Assembly (NCBI GenBank): GCA_902593165.1
Contig: CACJHI010000012.1
Coordinates: forward strand, 1 to 42,753
Direction of reading: 5' to 3'
Origin: an uncultured Bacteroidota bacterium
GTDB taxonomy: Bacteria > Bacteroidota > Bacteroidia > Flavobacteriales > Flavobacteriaceae
Length of the DNA: 42,753 nt
Position numbers and translations under genes: made by a program. Below the pieces are notes generated by a model, which was given only the letters and a program-made list of their open reading frames with translations, ran no database searches and had not been told where the DNA came from. Shown piece by piece: positions 27,027-36,178 of this stretch. Position 1 is the stretch's first letter. Each line of letters opens with the position of its first letter.

Positions 27027-28175
27027 ATGAGTTCAAAGAGTTTAATATTTGGGGATAAAGTTTTGTTAGTAATAATTCTATTGCTATCACTCTTTTCTTT
27101 TTTCCCAGTTTTTTCTTCTAGCTCATATCTTTCATATGTTATAGATGGATCTTCTCCAATTTTCTATTTAGTTAAACATTTTATTGTAATATTATTTGGT
27201 CTTCTACTTATGATGTCCATAAAGTTAGTGCCCCATAAACTTTTCAGAGGAATGTCAATAATTCTATTACCTGTAGGATTATTATTATTAATTTATACAT
27301 TAAGCCAGGGAACAACAATTGGTGGTTCTGCAGCAAGTAGATGGATTGATATACCATTTGTAGGAATAAGTTTTCAAACTTCCTCTTTAGCAGCTATTAT
27401 ATTAATTACTTATACTGCTAGATATTTATCGAAAGTTGATTTATCAAAAACAAAGTTTAAAGAGACTATTATTCCTCTTTGGCTTCCAATTTTTGCATAT
27501 ATTTTCCTTATTCTACCATCTAATCTTTCGTCTGCGCTCTTAATATTTGGTTCACTGATTTTAATACTTTTTATTTCAGGGTTCCCAATAACTCATTTAT
27601 TAAAAATGTTCTTAATATTAGGGTTTCTTTCAACAACCTTTTTCTTTCTTGCAAAGACATATCCTGATCAATTTCCTAATAGAATAGATACGTGGGTCAG
27701 TAGAATTGAAAACTTCAATTCAAATGATAATTTAGATGCAAGCTATCAAATTCAAAGAGCTAAAATAGCCATAAATAATGGAGGTATAATTGGTGTTGGA
27801 GCTGGAAAAAGTATAATGAAAAATCATTTACCCCAGAGTAACTCTGATTTTATTTTTGCAATAATTGTAGAGGAGTATGGTATAGCTGGTGGGTCATTGA
27901 TTATAATACTATATACATTAATGTTTTTTAGAATTCTAGTTATTACTCATAAAGCAGAAGACAAGTTTGGAAAAATATTAGTTTCTGGTCTAGGAATTTT
28001 TATAATAGCTCAAGCATTTACAAATATTTCAGTAGCGACACAGATAATCCCTGTAACTGGACAGAATCTGCCCTTAATAAGTAGCGGTGGGTCATCTGCA
28101 TGGATGACCTGTATATCATTAGGTATGATTCTTAGTGTAAGCTCCTCAATTAAAAATAAAAATGACAAAAAATAG
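27027..28175 (+). CDS. ftsW: Peptidoglycan polymerase FtsW (SEDS family)
   Basis: A 382-residue membrane protein of the SEDS family with about ten hydrophobic segments. It polymerises lipid II at the septum together with the class B PBP encoded upstream. Family segments include ASRWIDIPFVGISFQTSSLA, YQIQRAKIAINNGGIIGVGAGKS, DFIFAIIVEEYGIAGG and GQNLPLISSGGSS. It starts right after the murD stop and overlaps murG by 14 bases. Confidence 0.94.
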   Translation: MSSKSLIFGDKVLLVIILLLSLFSFFPVFSSSSYLSYVIDGSSPIFYLVKHFIVILFGLLLMMSIKLVPHKLFRGMSIILLPVGLLLLIYTLSQGTTIGGSAASRWIDIPFVGISFQTSSLAAIILITYTARYLSKVDLSKTKFKETIIPLWLPIFAYIFLILPSNLSSALLIFGSLILILFISGFPITHLLKMFLILGFLSTTFFFLAKTYPDQFPNRIDTWVSRIENFNSNDNLDASYQIQRAKIAINNGGIIGVGAGKSIMKNHLPQSNSDFIFAIIVEEYGIAGGSLIIILYTLMFFRILVITHKAEDKFGKILVSGLGIFIIAQAFTNISVATQIIPVTGQNLPLISSGGSSAWMTCISLGMILSVSSSIKNKNDKK

Positions 28176-29253
28176 ATTTATAATATCAGGAGGAGGAACA
28201 GGTGGTCATATATACCCTGCATTATCTATTGCAAATGAAATAAAAAAATCTTTTGATAATCCTAAAATAAAATTTATTGGAGCTAGGGGAAAAATGGAGA
28301 TGAATATTGTTCCAAAATATGGATATAAGATTCATGGACTTTTAATTAGTGGATTACAAAGATCTTTATCTCTAAAGAACATCTTACTTCCATTTAAACT
28401 TATAATTAGTTTTATTCAGTCTATCATTATAATTTTAAGCTTTAGGCCAAACTTTGTAGTGGGGACAGGAGGTTTTGCAAGCTTTCCTATTGTCTTCATA
28501 TCTTCCATATTTAGAATTCCAACATTAATTCAAGAGCAGAATTCATTTCCAGGAATATCTAATAGGTTTTTATCTAAATACACTAATTATATATCTGTTG
28601 CTTATGATAAGATGGAAAAATATTTTCCTTCAAAAAAAATATACAAAACAGGGAATCCAATTAGGGAATCCATTAGATCAAATAACAATTTAGTTAATCA
28701 AAGAAAAAAACTAAATATTAAAGATAGTATGACAGTAATAGCTGTATTAGGTGGAAGTTTAGGTTCAGATAGAATAAACAAAACAATTAAAAAAAATATA
28801 GAATTCTTAATTTCTAAGAATATTTTCATCATATGGCAATGTGGAAAGAGCTATTATAATGACTATAAAAGTTACAATTCTGACAAAGTATTTGTTACAG
28901 ACTTTTTTGATAATATCGATTCAATTTACTCTACATCAGATATAATAATAGCAAGAAGTGGAGCTTTAACACTCTCAGAGTTAGCAATAGTTTCAAAACC
29001 TTCTATATTAATTCCATCTCCAAACGTTGCTGAAGACCATCAATTAAAAAATGCTAAGAGTATTGAAGAAAAAGATGCGTGTATATGTATTGAGGAGAAA
29101 GATCTTGACTTGATATTTAAAAATAAGCTTGATCTTCTTTTAAATAATGAGAAACTAAGGAGTGATCTATCATATAATATGTCTAAAATAGCTATGCCAA
29201 ATGCATCATACGATATAGTTGACATAATAAAAAAACATTTAAAAAATGACTAA
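28162..29253 (+). CDS. murG: Lipid II synthase MurG (GlcNAc transferase)
   Basis: A 363-residue GT-B glycosyltransferase at the inner face of the membrane that adds GlcNAc to lipid I. The N-terminal GGGTGGHIYPALSIA is the donor/acceptor loop. GTGGFASFPIV, EQNSFPGISNRFLS, VLGGSLGSDRIN and ARSGALTLSELA are family segments. It overlaps ftsW by 14 bases and murC by eight. Confidence 0.96.
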   Translation: MTKNRFIISGGGTGGHIYPALSIANEIKKSFDNPKIKFIGARGKMEMNIVPKYGYKIHGLLISGLQRSLSLKNILLPFKLIISFIQSIIIILSFRPNFVVGTGGFASFPIVFISSIFRIPTLIQEQNSFPGISNRFLSKYTNYISVAYDKMEKYFPSKKIYKTGNPIRESIRSNNNLVNQRKKLNIKDSMTVIAVLGGSLGSDRINKTIKKNIEFLISKNIFIIWQCGKSYYNDYKSYNSDKVFVTDFFDNIDSIYSTSDIIIARSGALTLSELAIVSKPSILIPSPNVAEDHQLKNAKSIEEKDACICIEEKDLDLIFKNKLDLLLNNEKLRSDLSYNMSKIAMPNASYDIVDIIKKHLKND

Positions 29254-30577
29254 TAAAAAGTATTTCTTTATTGGAATTGGTGGTATTGGAATGTCTTCAA
29301 TTGCTCAATACCTTTATGAAAAAGGAAATACTATTCTTGGTTATGATGCATCAGAAAACAGATCAGTTAAAATTCTTGTAAAAAAAGGGGTAGAGGTAAT
29401 TAATAAGTTGAGCCTAAACAATCTTCCAGATTATATGAAAGAGGAGGATGTAATTGTAGTCTATACTCCAGCTATCCCTGATGATAATATATTTTTAAAA
29501 TATTTTAGGTCGAATGGAAATAATCCAATATTTAAAAGATCTGAGATTCTTGGCGAAATATCGAAACAATCTAAATGTATTGCCGTAGCTGGAACTCATG
29601 GAAAAACTACTACTACTGCAATAATTAGTCATCTATTCCATTCATCAGGAATACACTTTAAAGCATTCATTGGAGGAATTATGAAATGCTTTGACTCAAA
29701 TTATATCAATACAGGAAATGATTACATAATTGTAGAGGCTGATGAATATGATAGATCATTCTTAAATCTTAATGCCAATTACGCTGTCATTACCTCAATT
29801 GAAAATGATCATCTTGATATTTATGGAGACTTTAAATCGTTAACTGAAAGTTTTCAGTCATTTGCAAATAATGTAAAAGATGTATTAATTACAGATGCTG
29901 AAATAAACCTTAATAGGGATTTTTCTTTTTCAATCAAAAATGATTCAGATTATTATGTAAACAATATAGATATTTTAGAAAATGAAATTAAATTTGACCT
30001 TAAAACTCCTAATAATTTTTACTCCAATATTTCTGCAAATATTTTAGGTCTCCATAACCTTAAGAATGTATTAGCGGCACTATCAATAATTGACCAAATA
30101 AAAGAAATTGATATTGAAAATTTATTACCATTTCTTTCCAATTTTAAAGGGATTGAAAGAAGAATGGATATTTATAAACTAGATAATAAAGTTGTCATTG
30201 ATGACTATGCCCATCATCCAACTGAAATCGAATCAGTACTTAATACCATTCAAACGAATTATAAGAATAAATCAAAAGCAGTTGTATTTCAACCTCATCT
30301 ATTTTCTAGAACAAGGGACTTTATGGACGAGTTTGCAACCGTTTTATCAAAATTTGACGAGGTATATCTTTTAGATATTTATCCTGCTAGAGAAAAGCCT
30401 ATAATTGGAGTTAGTTCACAAATTTTATTAGAAAAAATTAATTGTTCAAAGAAGGAATTAATTGATATTAAATCAATTGATAATATAGTGCTTAACTCAA
30501 AAATAGAGGTTATTTCTATTCTTGGTGCTGGTAATATATCGGAGAATCTTAATAAACAAATATTTCAAAATGTATAG
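29246..30577 (+). CDS. murC: UDP-N-acetylmuramate:L-alanine ligase
   Basis: A 443-residue Mur ligase that makes the first peptide bond of the wall precursor. FIGIGGIGMSSIAQYL is the UDP-binding start, VAGTHGKTTTTAI the ATP loop, EADEYDRSFL the Mg/ATP site, and DDYAHHPTEIESVL plus FQPHLFSRTRDF belong to the C-terminal domain. It overlaps ftsQ by eight bases. Confidence 0.96.
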   Translation: MTNKKYFFIGIGGIGMSSIAQYLYEKGNTILGYDASENRSVKILVKKGVEVINKLSLNNLPDYMKEEDVIVVYTPAIPDDNIFLKYFRSNGNNPIFKRSEILGEISKQSKCIAVAGTHGKTTTTAIISHLFHSSGIHFKAFIGGIMKCFDSNYINTGNDYIIVEADEYDRSFLNLNANYAVITSIENDHLDIYGDFKSLTESFQSFANNVKDVLITDAEINLNRDFSFSIKNDSDYYVNNIDILENEIKFDLKTPNNFYSNISANILGLHNLKNVLAALSIIDQIKEIDIENLLPFLSNFKGIERRMDIYKLDNKVVIDDYAHHPTEIESVLNTIQTNYKNKSKAVVFQPHLFSRTRDFMDEFATVLSKFDEVYLLDIYPAREKPIIGVSSQILLEKINCSKKELIDIKSIDNIVLNSKIEVISILGAGNISENLNKQIFQNV

Positions 30578-31268
30578 ATTAATTATAATGTTAGGGTTAT
30601 TATCACTGCTTATTTTTATGGGATTACTTAGCTCACTTACCCATTCTGAAAAAAGTTATGATTTAAAGACTAATAATATAGTATATACATCTAACGGATT
30701 TATTGACAATAAAGAAATTGTCAAAAGTCTAATAAATGAAAAACATTTTCAAAATATGATAAAAGATAATGAGTTTGTAAAAGTTGAGGCAAAAATAAAA
30801 GAGATAAATTCAATTGAGAAAATTGATATTTATTTTAATGATAAAAATGAACTTGGAATAAAATTAACTGACAGGACTCCTATTGCGTATTTGAAAGATT
30901 TAAATAGTCTTGTTGATATCAATGGTAAAGTTTTTGAAAAAGAGCAACCTAAAAATGACTCCCTTCCTACAATTAATGGAAACATATCTGAACATCAAAT
31001 TTTAAAAATTATAAATGTTATCTCAGCTTTTAAAAAAGATAAGTTTTTTGAAAATAAATTAAATGAAATATGGTTTAAAAATGACCATTTATATGTAAGA
31101 ATAAAAAACTTGAATTTGGATATAAAACTAGGAAATGAAAATAAAATAATTGATAAGTTAAAAATGTTAAAAGGTTTTTATGCGTATCATCTAAAAAGTA
31201 TAAATCAAACAAAATACAAACAACTAGACCTAGTCTACAATGATCGTTTAGTTGCAATTAAAAAATAA
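30570..31268 (+). CDS. ftsQ: Cell division protein FtsQ
   Basis: A 232-residue bitopic protein with a very short cytoplasmic part, one membrane segment (about 4-23) and a periplasmic POTRA/FtsQ domain (IKLTDRTPIAYLKDLNSLVDINGKVFE is the recognisable part). It connects early and late divisome proteins. I start it at ATG 30570, eight bases before the murC stop; the ATG at 30522 would place a charged extension inside murC and spoil the usual topology. Sequence conservation is low, so position helps the call. Confidence 0.88.
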   Translation: MYRLIIMLGLLSLLIFMGLLSSLTHSEKSYDLKTNNIVYTSNGFIDNKEIVKSLINEKHFQNMIKDNEFVKVEAKIKEINSIEKIDIYFNDKNELGIKLTDRTPIAYLKDLNSLVDINGKVFEKEQPKNDSLPTINGNISEHQILKIINVISAFKKDKFFENKLNEIWFKNDHLYVRIKNLNLDIKLGNENKIIDKLKMLKGFYAYHLKSINQTKYKQLDLVYNDRLVAIKK

Positions 31269-31272
31269 CGTT

Positions 31273-32556
31273 ATGGATAAAACATATTCAGTTGGATTAG
31301 ACATTGGAACTACAAAGATTGTTGCTATGGTTGGTGAAAAAAATCAGTTTAATAAAGTCAAAGTACTAGGTGTTGGTAAATCTCAAAGTCTAGGGGTTCA
31401 TAGAGGAGTTGTAAACAATATTACCCAAACTATACAGTCAATTAAAATAGCAGTTGATGAAGCACAAAATAAATCTAATGTTGAAATTCTAGAGGTTGCA
31501 GTTGGTATCGCAGGACAACATATTAGAAGCCTTCAACATAGTGATTATATAACTAGAGAAAATCCTGATGAGGTAATAAATGAAGATGATATTGACAAAT
31601 TAATTGACCAAGTTTATAAGCTTGTGATGCTTCCTGGTGAAGAGATTATTCATGTCTTACCTCAAGATTTTAAAGTTGATGGTCAATCTGAAATAAAAGA
31701 GCCTATAGGTATGTATGGAAGCAGACTTGAAGCTAATTTTCATATTGTAGTTGGTCAAGTTTCATCTATAAGGAATATTGGAAAATGTATAAAAAGCTCA
31801 GGATTAAAAATGGGAGATATCACTCTTGAACCATTAGCATCATCTGACGCAGTTCTCTCTGAGGAAGAAAAAGAAGCTGGAGTCGCATTAATTGATATTG
31901 GTGGTGGAACTACTGATGTTGCTATTTTTAAAGATGGGATCATAAAACATACTGCTGTTATTCCATTTGGAGGAAATGTAATTACAGAGGATATTAAAGA
32001 AGGATGCTCAATTATTGGTAATCAAGCAGAACAATTAAAAATAAAATTCGGTTCAGCTTGGCCAGGAGAAAACAAAGATTCTGACATTGTTTCAATACCT
32101 GGACTTAGAGGGAGAGACCCTAAAGAGATTTCTTTAAAAACACTATCCAAAATTATCAATGCAAGAATTGTAGAAATTATTGAGCAAGCTTACTTAGAAA
32201 TCAAGAATTATGGTCATGAGGATTCTAAAAAGAAACTCATCGCTGGAATTGTATTAACTGGAGGTGGAAGTCAACTGAGACACTTAAAACAACTTACAGA
32301 ATATGTTACTGGAATGGACACAAGGATTGGTTTTCCAGGTGAGCATTTAGCTGGAGACTCAAATGATTATAATCCTATATATTCCACAGCTGTTGGATTA
32401 TTGATGAAGGCAATAGACAAAGATTCAGATGAACAGATGAATAACATGAACACATCTGAAAAGGATTTAGTAAACCATGAAAGAAAGACTATTCTTACTA
32501 AATGGGGAGAAGGATTTAAAAAATTTATAGATAACGTAGATACAATTGATAATTAA
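31273..32556 (+). CDS. ftsA: Cell division protein FtsA
   Basis: A 427-residue actin-fold ATPase that tethers FtsZ to the membrane. LDIGTTKIVAMVGE (phosphate 1) and LIDIGGGTTDVAIF (phosphate 2) bind ATP, and LTGGGSQLRHL is the adenosine loop. The C terminus (KWGEGFKKFIDNVDTID) can form an amphipathic membrane-targeting helix. I start it at ATG 31273, four bases after the ftsQ stop, rather than at the ATG at 31252 inside ftsQ. Confidence 0.96.
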   Translation: MDKTYSVGLDIGTTKIVAMVGEKNQFNKVKVLGVGKSQSLGVHRGVVNNITQTIQSIKIAVDEAQNKSNVEILEVAVGIAGQHIRSLQHSDYITRENPDEVINEDDIDKLIDQVYKLVMLPGEEIIHVLPQDFKVDGQSEIKEPIGMYGSRLEANFHIVVGQVSSIRNIGKCIKSSGLKMGDITLEPLASSDAVLSEEEKEAGVALIDIGGGTTDVAIFKDGIIKHTAVIPFGGNVITEDIKEGCSIIGNQAEQLKIKFGSAWPGENKDSDIVSIPGLRGRDPKEISLKTLSKIINARIVEIIEQAYLEIKNYGHEDSKKKLIAGIVLTGGGSQLRHLKQLTEYVTGMDTRIGFPGEHLAGDSNDYNPIYSTAVGLLMKAIDKDSDEQMNNMNTSEKDLVNHERKTILTKWGEGFKKFIDNVDTIDN

Positions 32557-32571
32557 TATAAAATTCAAAAA

Positions 32572-34440
32572 ATGAAAACAGAAATAGATACAAACTTTAG
32601 TTTCGATTTACCAAAAAATAGAAGTAATGTAATGAAGGTTATGGGAATAGGAGGGGGTGGAAGTAATGCTGTAAATTATATGTATAAACAGGGAATAAAA
32701 GGGGTTGATTTTGTTGTTTGTAATACTGACTCTCAAGCTTTAGAAGAAAGTCCTGTGCCAAATAAGATTCAACTAGGAGCTAATCTAACGGAAGGACTCG
32801 GCGCAGGAGCAAATCCTGAAATTGGAAAGCTAGCAGCATTAGAGAGTTATGAAGAGTTAAAAAATTTGCTAGAGACTCAAACTAAAATGTTATTTATTAC
32901 TGCTGGTATGGGTGGTGGAACAGGAACGGGTGCTGCACCTATTATTGCAGAGATGGCTAAAGAATTTGACATTCTAACTGTTGGTATTGTAACAATCCCA
33001 TTTAGTTTTGAGGGAAAAAATAGAGAATCACAGGCTGTCAAGGGTCTTGAAAAACTAAAAAGATCAGTTGATTCATTAATTATTATTAATAATAATAAAT
33101 TAAGAGAGGTCTATGGTAATCTTGGTTTCAAAGAAGGATTTTCCAAGGCTGATGAAGTTTTGGCAACAGCGGCAAAGGGTGTTGCACAGGTAATTACACA
33201 TCACTATACACAAAATATAGATTTGAAAGATGCAAAAACTGTGTTATCAAATAGTGGAACAGCCATAATGGGATCTTCAACTGCTAGTGGATCTAATAGA
33301 GCTAACGAAGCAGTTATTAAGGCATTAGACTCCCCTCTTTTAAATGATAATAAAATTGAAGGAAGTAAGAATGTACTATTATTAATTGTTTCTGGAGCTG
33401 AAGAAATTACCATAGATGAAATTGGAGAAATTAATGAATATATTCAAAATGAAACAGGTAATAGTGCAAACATAATTATGGGAGTAGGTGAAGATCTTGA
33501 CTTAGGAAATAAAATCTCTGTTACAGTGATAGCAACTGGATTTGGGGATGACAAACAAAACAGTCTAGTCAGTTCTGAAACAAAAAGAGTAATTTATTCT
33601 TTAGATCAAGATCACCCTTTTGAACAAAAAATATTAGAGGAGGAAACAACTGTGCCTGAGGAGAAAAATGAAATAAATAAAAATCATGAAATATTAGGTA
33701 ATGATTCAAATCAAAAGAAAATTGATAGTGAAATAAATGAAATCTTAAGAAATATCGATATTACTTATGAAGTTTTAGATCCAAGTATTGATAATATTGA
33801 ATTAAATAATATTGAATTAAATGATATTGAATTAAATGATATTGAGTATGTAGTTCCAGATAAAGAACAATATTTTGAGATAAAAGAAGAGGTGCCTGAA
33901 ATTTCATTTGGTCTTTTCTCAAATGATAATTATGAAGATAATAAAAGTGAGGAACTGTCTCTAAATGTTAATCCTAATCATTTGAATCATGAAGAAATTA
34001 AAACAGATATATCATCAGACACTTTGAATGATAATGAATCAAATATTGAGTATATAAAATTAGATCTTAATCAAGATATTGAAAATGAATTAGACATTAT
34101 AGAAAAAGGGAATGTAGATGAAAAATTGAACGACTCAGATAATATTGATCTTGATATAATTGAAGAAAACCATAATATATTTGAAAAGCCTATAATTTCT
34201 GATGATGATAATGAAAATGTTATTCGAAAACAAAACTTGAAAAAATATAATTATATATTTAAAAATAATAGTTCCTCAATAGAGGATTTAGAAAAAATAC
34301 CTGCATACAAGAGAATGGGAATTGAAATTGATAATTCGAAACCAATTGGTGAGGATATTTATTCAAAAACAGTTTTAAATGAAGAGAATAAACTGGAATT
34401 TCCTGATGTAAATACATATCTTCATGATAACGTTGATTAA
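32572..34440 (+). CDS. ftsZ: Cell division protein FtsZ with long acidic tail
   Basis: A 622-residue tubulin homologue that forms the Z ring. The GTPase domain (about 20-330) has GGGGSNAV (27-34), the tubulin signature GGGTGTG (114-120) and a T7 loop NIDLKDAKTVL. The last ~290 residues are a highly acidic, Asn/Asp/Glu/Ile-rich tail with tandem pentapeptides, closing with YLHDNVD, the conserved end of flavobacterial FtsZ, and a preceding IPAYKRMGI segment. A tail of this order is usual in the phylum. Confidence 0.96.
   Translation: MKTEIDTNFSFDLPKNRSNVMKVMGIGGGGSNAVNYMYKQGIKGVDFVVCNTDSQALEESPVPNKIQLGANLTEGLGAGANPEIGKLAALESYEELKNLLETQTKMLFITAGMGGGTGTGAAPIIAEMAKEFDILTVGIVTIPFSFEGKNRESQAVKGLEKLKRSVDSLIIINNNKLREVYGNLGFKEGFSKADEVLATAAKGVAQVITHHYTQNIDLKDAKTVLSNSGTAIMGSSTASGSNRANEAVIKALDSPLLNDNKIEGSKNVLLLIVSGAEEITIDEIGEINEYIQNETGNSANIIMGVGEDLDLGNKISVTVIATGFGDDKQNSLVSSETKRVIYSLDQDHPFEQKILEEETTVPEEKNEINKNHEILGNDSNQKKIDSEINEILRNIDITYEVLDPSIDNIELNNIELNDIELNDIEYVVPDKEQYFEIKEEVPEISFGLFSNDNYEDNKSEELSLNVNPNHLNHEEIKTDISSDTLNDNESNIEYIKLDLNQDIENELDIIEKGNVDEKLNDSDNIDLDIIEENHNIFEKPIISDDDNENVIRKQNLKKYNYIFKNNSSSIEDLEKIPAYKRMGIEIDNSKPIGEDIYSKTVLNEENKLEFPDVNTYLHDNVD
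33793..33846 (+). repeat. In-frame 15-bp tandem repeats in the ftsZ tail
   Basis: Three and a half units of a 15-bp repeat encode the pentapeptide [N/D]-I-E-L-N (33793-33807, 33808-33822, 33823-33837, then a partial unit). Because the unit is a multiple of three, length changes keep the frame. The repeat lies in the disordered linker, where length can vary without harming the GTPase domain. Confidence 0.85.
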
Positions 34441-34443
34441 TTT

Positions 34444-34896
34444 ATGAAAATAGAAGAAAAAATTAATGAGTCTATAAAGGACTCAATGAAAGAAAAAAAT
34501 AATCTTAGACTTGACTCTCTTAGAGCAATAAAGTCTGCAATACTTATCGAAAAAACTAAATCTGGATCAAAAGAACAGGTTGAGGAGTCAGTTATTCTTA
34601 AAATTTTACAAAAAATGGTAAAACAAAGAAATGACAGCGCAAAAATATATTCAGAGCAAAATAGAATGGAACTAGCAGAGGTAGAAATGTCTCAGGCAAA
34701 TATAATTTCTGAATTTTTACCAACTCAGTTGAGCCGATCTGAATTATCAGAAATTATTGAAAAAGTTATTGAACAAGTTGGTGCTGAATCAATGAAAGAT
34801 ATGGGTAGAGTAATATCTAAAGTTAATGAAATAGTGTCGGGGCAGGCAGAGGGTAGAATTATTGCAGAAATTGTTAAGGAGAAATTAATTGGTTAA
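34444..34896 (+). CDS. GatB/YqeY domain protein
   Basis: A 150-residue YqeY-like helical protein. Family segments are LDSLRAIKSAIL, ILQKMVKQRNDSAKIY, ANIISEFLPTQLS and DMGRVISKVN. The domain resembles the tRNA-binding tail of GatB, but the role of the free-standing protein is unsettled. It begins three bases after ftsZ and closes the cluster, as in other Flavobacteriia. It ends 13 bases before the convergent kynU. Confidence 0.9.
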   Translation: MKIEEKINESIKDSMKEKNNLRLDSLRAIKSAILIEKTKSGSKEQVEESVILKILQKMVKQRNDSAKIYSEQNRMELAEVEMSQANIISEFLPTQLSRSELSEIIEKVIEQVGAESMKDMGRVISKVNEIVSGQAEGRIIAEIVKEKLIG

Positions 34897-34905
34897 ACTA
34901 ATAGA

Positions 34906-34933
34906 AGCTCTATGTCACTCCATCCATAGAGTT
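34906..34933. terminator. Possible bidirectional terminator between yqeY-like gene and kynU
   Basis: CTCTATG at 34908-34914 and CATAGAG at 34925-34931 form a perfect 7-bp stem with a 10-base loop, extendable by one A-T and one G-U pair. It includes the kynU stop codon. T-runs on either side are weak, so this is only a candidate. Confidence 0.3.
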
Positions 34934-36178
34934 ATCCTTTTGGCTGTATTCTCTTTCTTTAATTATTTTGATAATTCTTTCACATACAGCATATATATCT
35001 TCAAAGGAAGTATATAATGGAGTTAATGCTATGCGGATTATATTCTTTGGTCTAAAGTCTACGATTATTCTTAATTCCGCTTTGTCAATTGGGTCTATTA
35101 AACATTTTGATATTCTCCATGCTTCATTATGACTTATTGAAATATGGGAACCTCTTTTATTTTTTTCTAATGGTGACAGTAATTCAAAATCTAAATTTTT
35201 TAATTCATCATTATATATTGATAGGAAAAAATCAAACAAATTCGCTGATTTAATACTTAGCTTCTCTGTAGTTGCCTCAATTGTAATATCTAGCGAAGTT
35301 TTAAGTGTTGTTAAAGAAAGTATGTGTGGTGTTCCATTTGAAAATTTCTCTATGGAATTAGACTCTATATATTCATTGGAATATTCAAAAGGTTTATTAT
35401 GACTAAACCACCCCTTAATAGGTGATTTTAATTTTTTGAGTTCGTATTCTCTAACATAAATAAAAGCTGGAGAACCAGGGCCTCCATTTAAATATTTGTA
35501 TGTACACCCTATTGCATAGTCTATTTCATTTGACCTCATGTCAATATCAATTGCACCAACAGAATGACTTAAATCCCAAATAATAATGATATCATTATCC
35601 TTACAGAACTTACTTATATCTTCAACGGAATACCTAAATGAACTTTTGAATGATACGTGAGATAAAACTACTATTCCTTTTCTTTCTAAAATATATTCTT
35701 TTAGTTTTTCAATATCTGGCTTTAAATCATTACCATAATCTAGAAATTTAAAGTCAATTTTAAAGTCTTTTGCAATTACTTCACAAATATATTTGTCGGA
35801 GGGAAAGTTTAGATTATCAGTTGTAATATTTTTTATATCTCTATTTGCCTCTAAAATGCTCTTTAAAAGCTTAAAAAGATTTATTGAAGTAGAACTACCA
35901 ACATATACCTCATCCTCATTAGATTTGATTATAGAGGCTATTTTTCTTGAAATAATTCTAGGAAGCTTAATCCAACTTTTATTCCAGCTAGAGATTAGAT
36001 TATTTCCCCATTCTTCTTTAATAGTATAGTTAACGTTTTCTAATACATCCTTAGATAGAAGTCCAAGTGAATTTCCATCAAGATATATTTGGTTTTTAGG
36101 TAAAACAAACTTGTCTCTATATATTGAAAGTTCATCTTTAGAGTCAAAATTTTTTGCTATTTCTTTTAATCTATCCAA
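34910..36178 (-). CDS. kynU: Kynureninase
   Basis: A 422-residue PLP enzyme that cleaves L-kynurenine or 3-hydroxykynurenine to (3-hydroxy)anthranilate and alanine. The PLP lysine is K228 in GCTYKYLNGGPG, and WDLSHSVGAIDID is the cofactor-binding Asp motif. YLDGNSLGL marks the N terminus. It could serve tryptophan breakdown or NAD synthesis from tryptophan; no other pathway gene is in the window. The start is TTG at 36178, 13 bases inside the upstream lipoprotein gene, with no ATG available before the conserved region. Confidence 0.92.
   Translation of the reverse strand: MDRLKEIAKNFDSKDELSIYRDKFVLPKNQIYLDGNSLGLLSKDVLENVNYTIKEEWGNNLISSWNKSWIKLPRIISRKIASIIKSNEDEVYVGSSTSINLFKLLKSILEANRDIKNITTDNLNFPSDKYICEVIAKDFKIDFKFLDYGNDLKPDIEKLKEYILERKGIVVLSHVSFKSSFRYSVEDISKFCKDNDIIIIWDLSHSVGAIDIDMRSNEIDYAIGCTYKYLNGGPGSPAFIYVREYELKKLKSPIKGWFSHNKPFEYSNEYIESNSIEKFSNGTPHILSLTTLKTSLDITIEATTEKLSIKSANLFDFFLSIYNDELKNLDFELLSPLEKNKRGSHISISHNEAWRISKCLIDPIDKAELRIIVDFRPKNIIRIALTPLYTSFEDIYAVCERIIKIIKEREYSQKDNSMDGVT

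Noticed and set aside
33793-33846. Short regular repeats as a possible CRISPR or noncoding array
   Set aside because: The repeats are contiguous, 15 bp, in frame within ftsZ and without spacers; they are coding tandem repeats.
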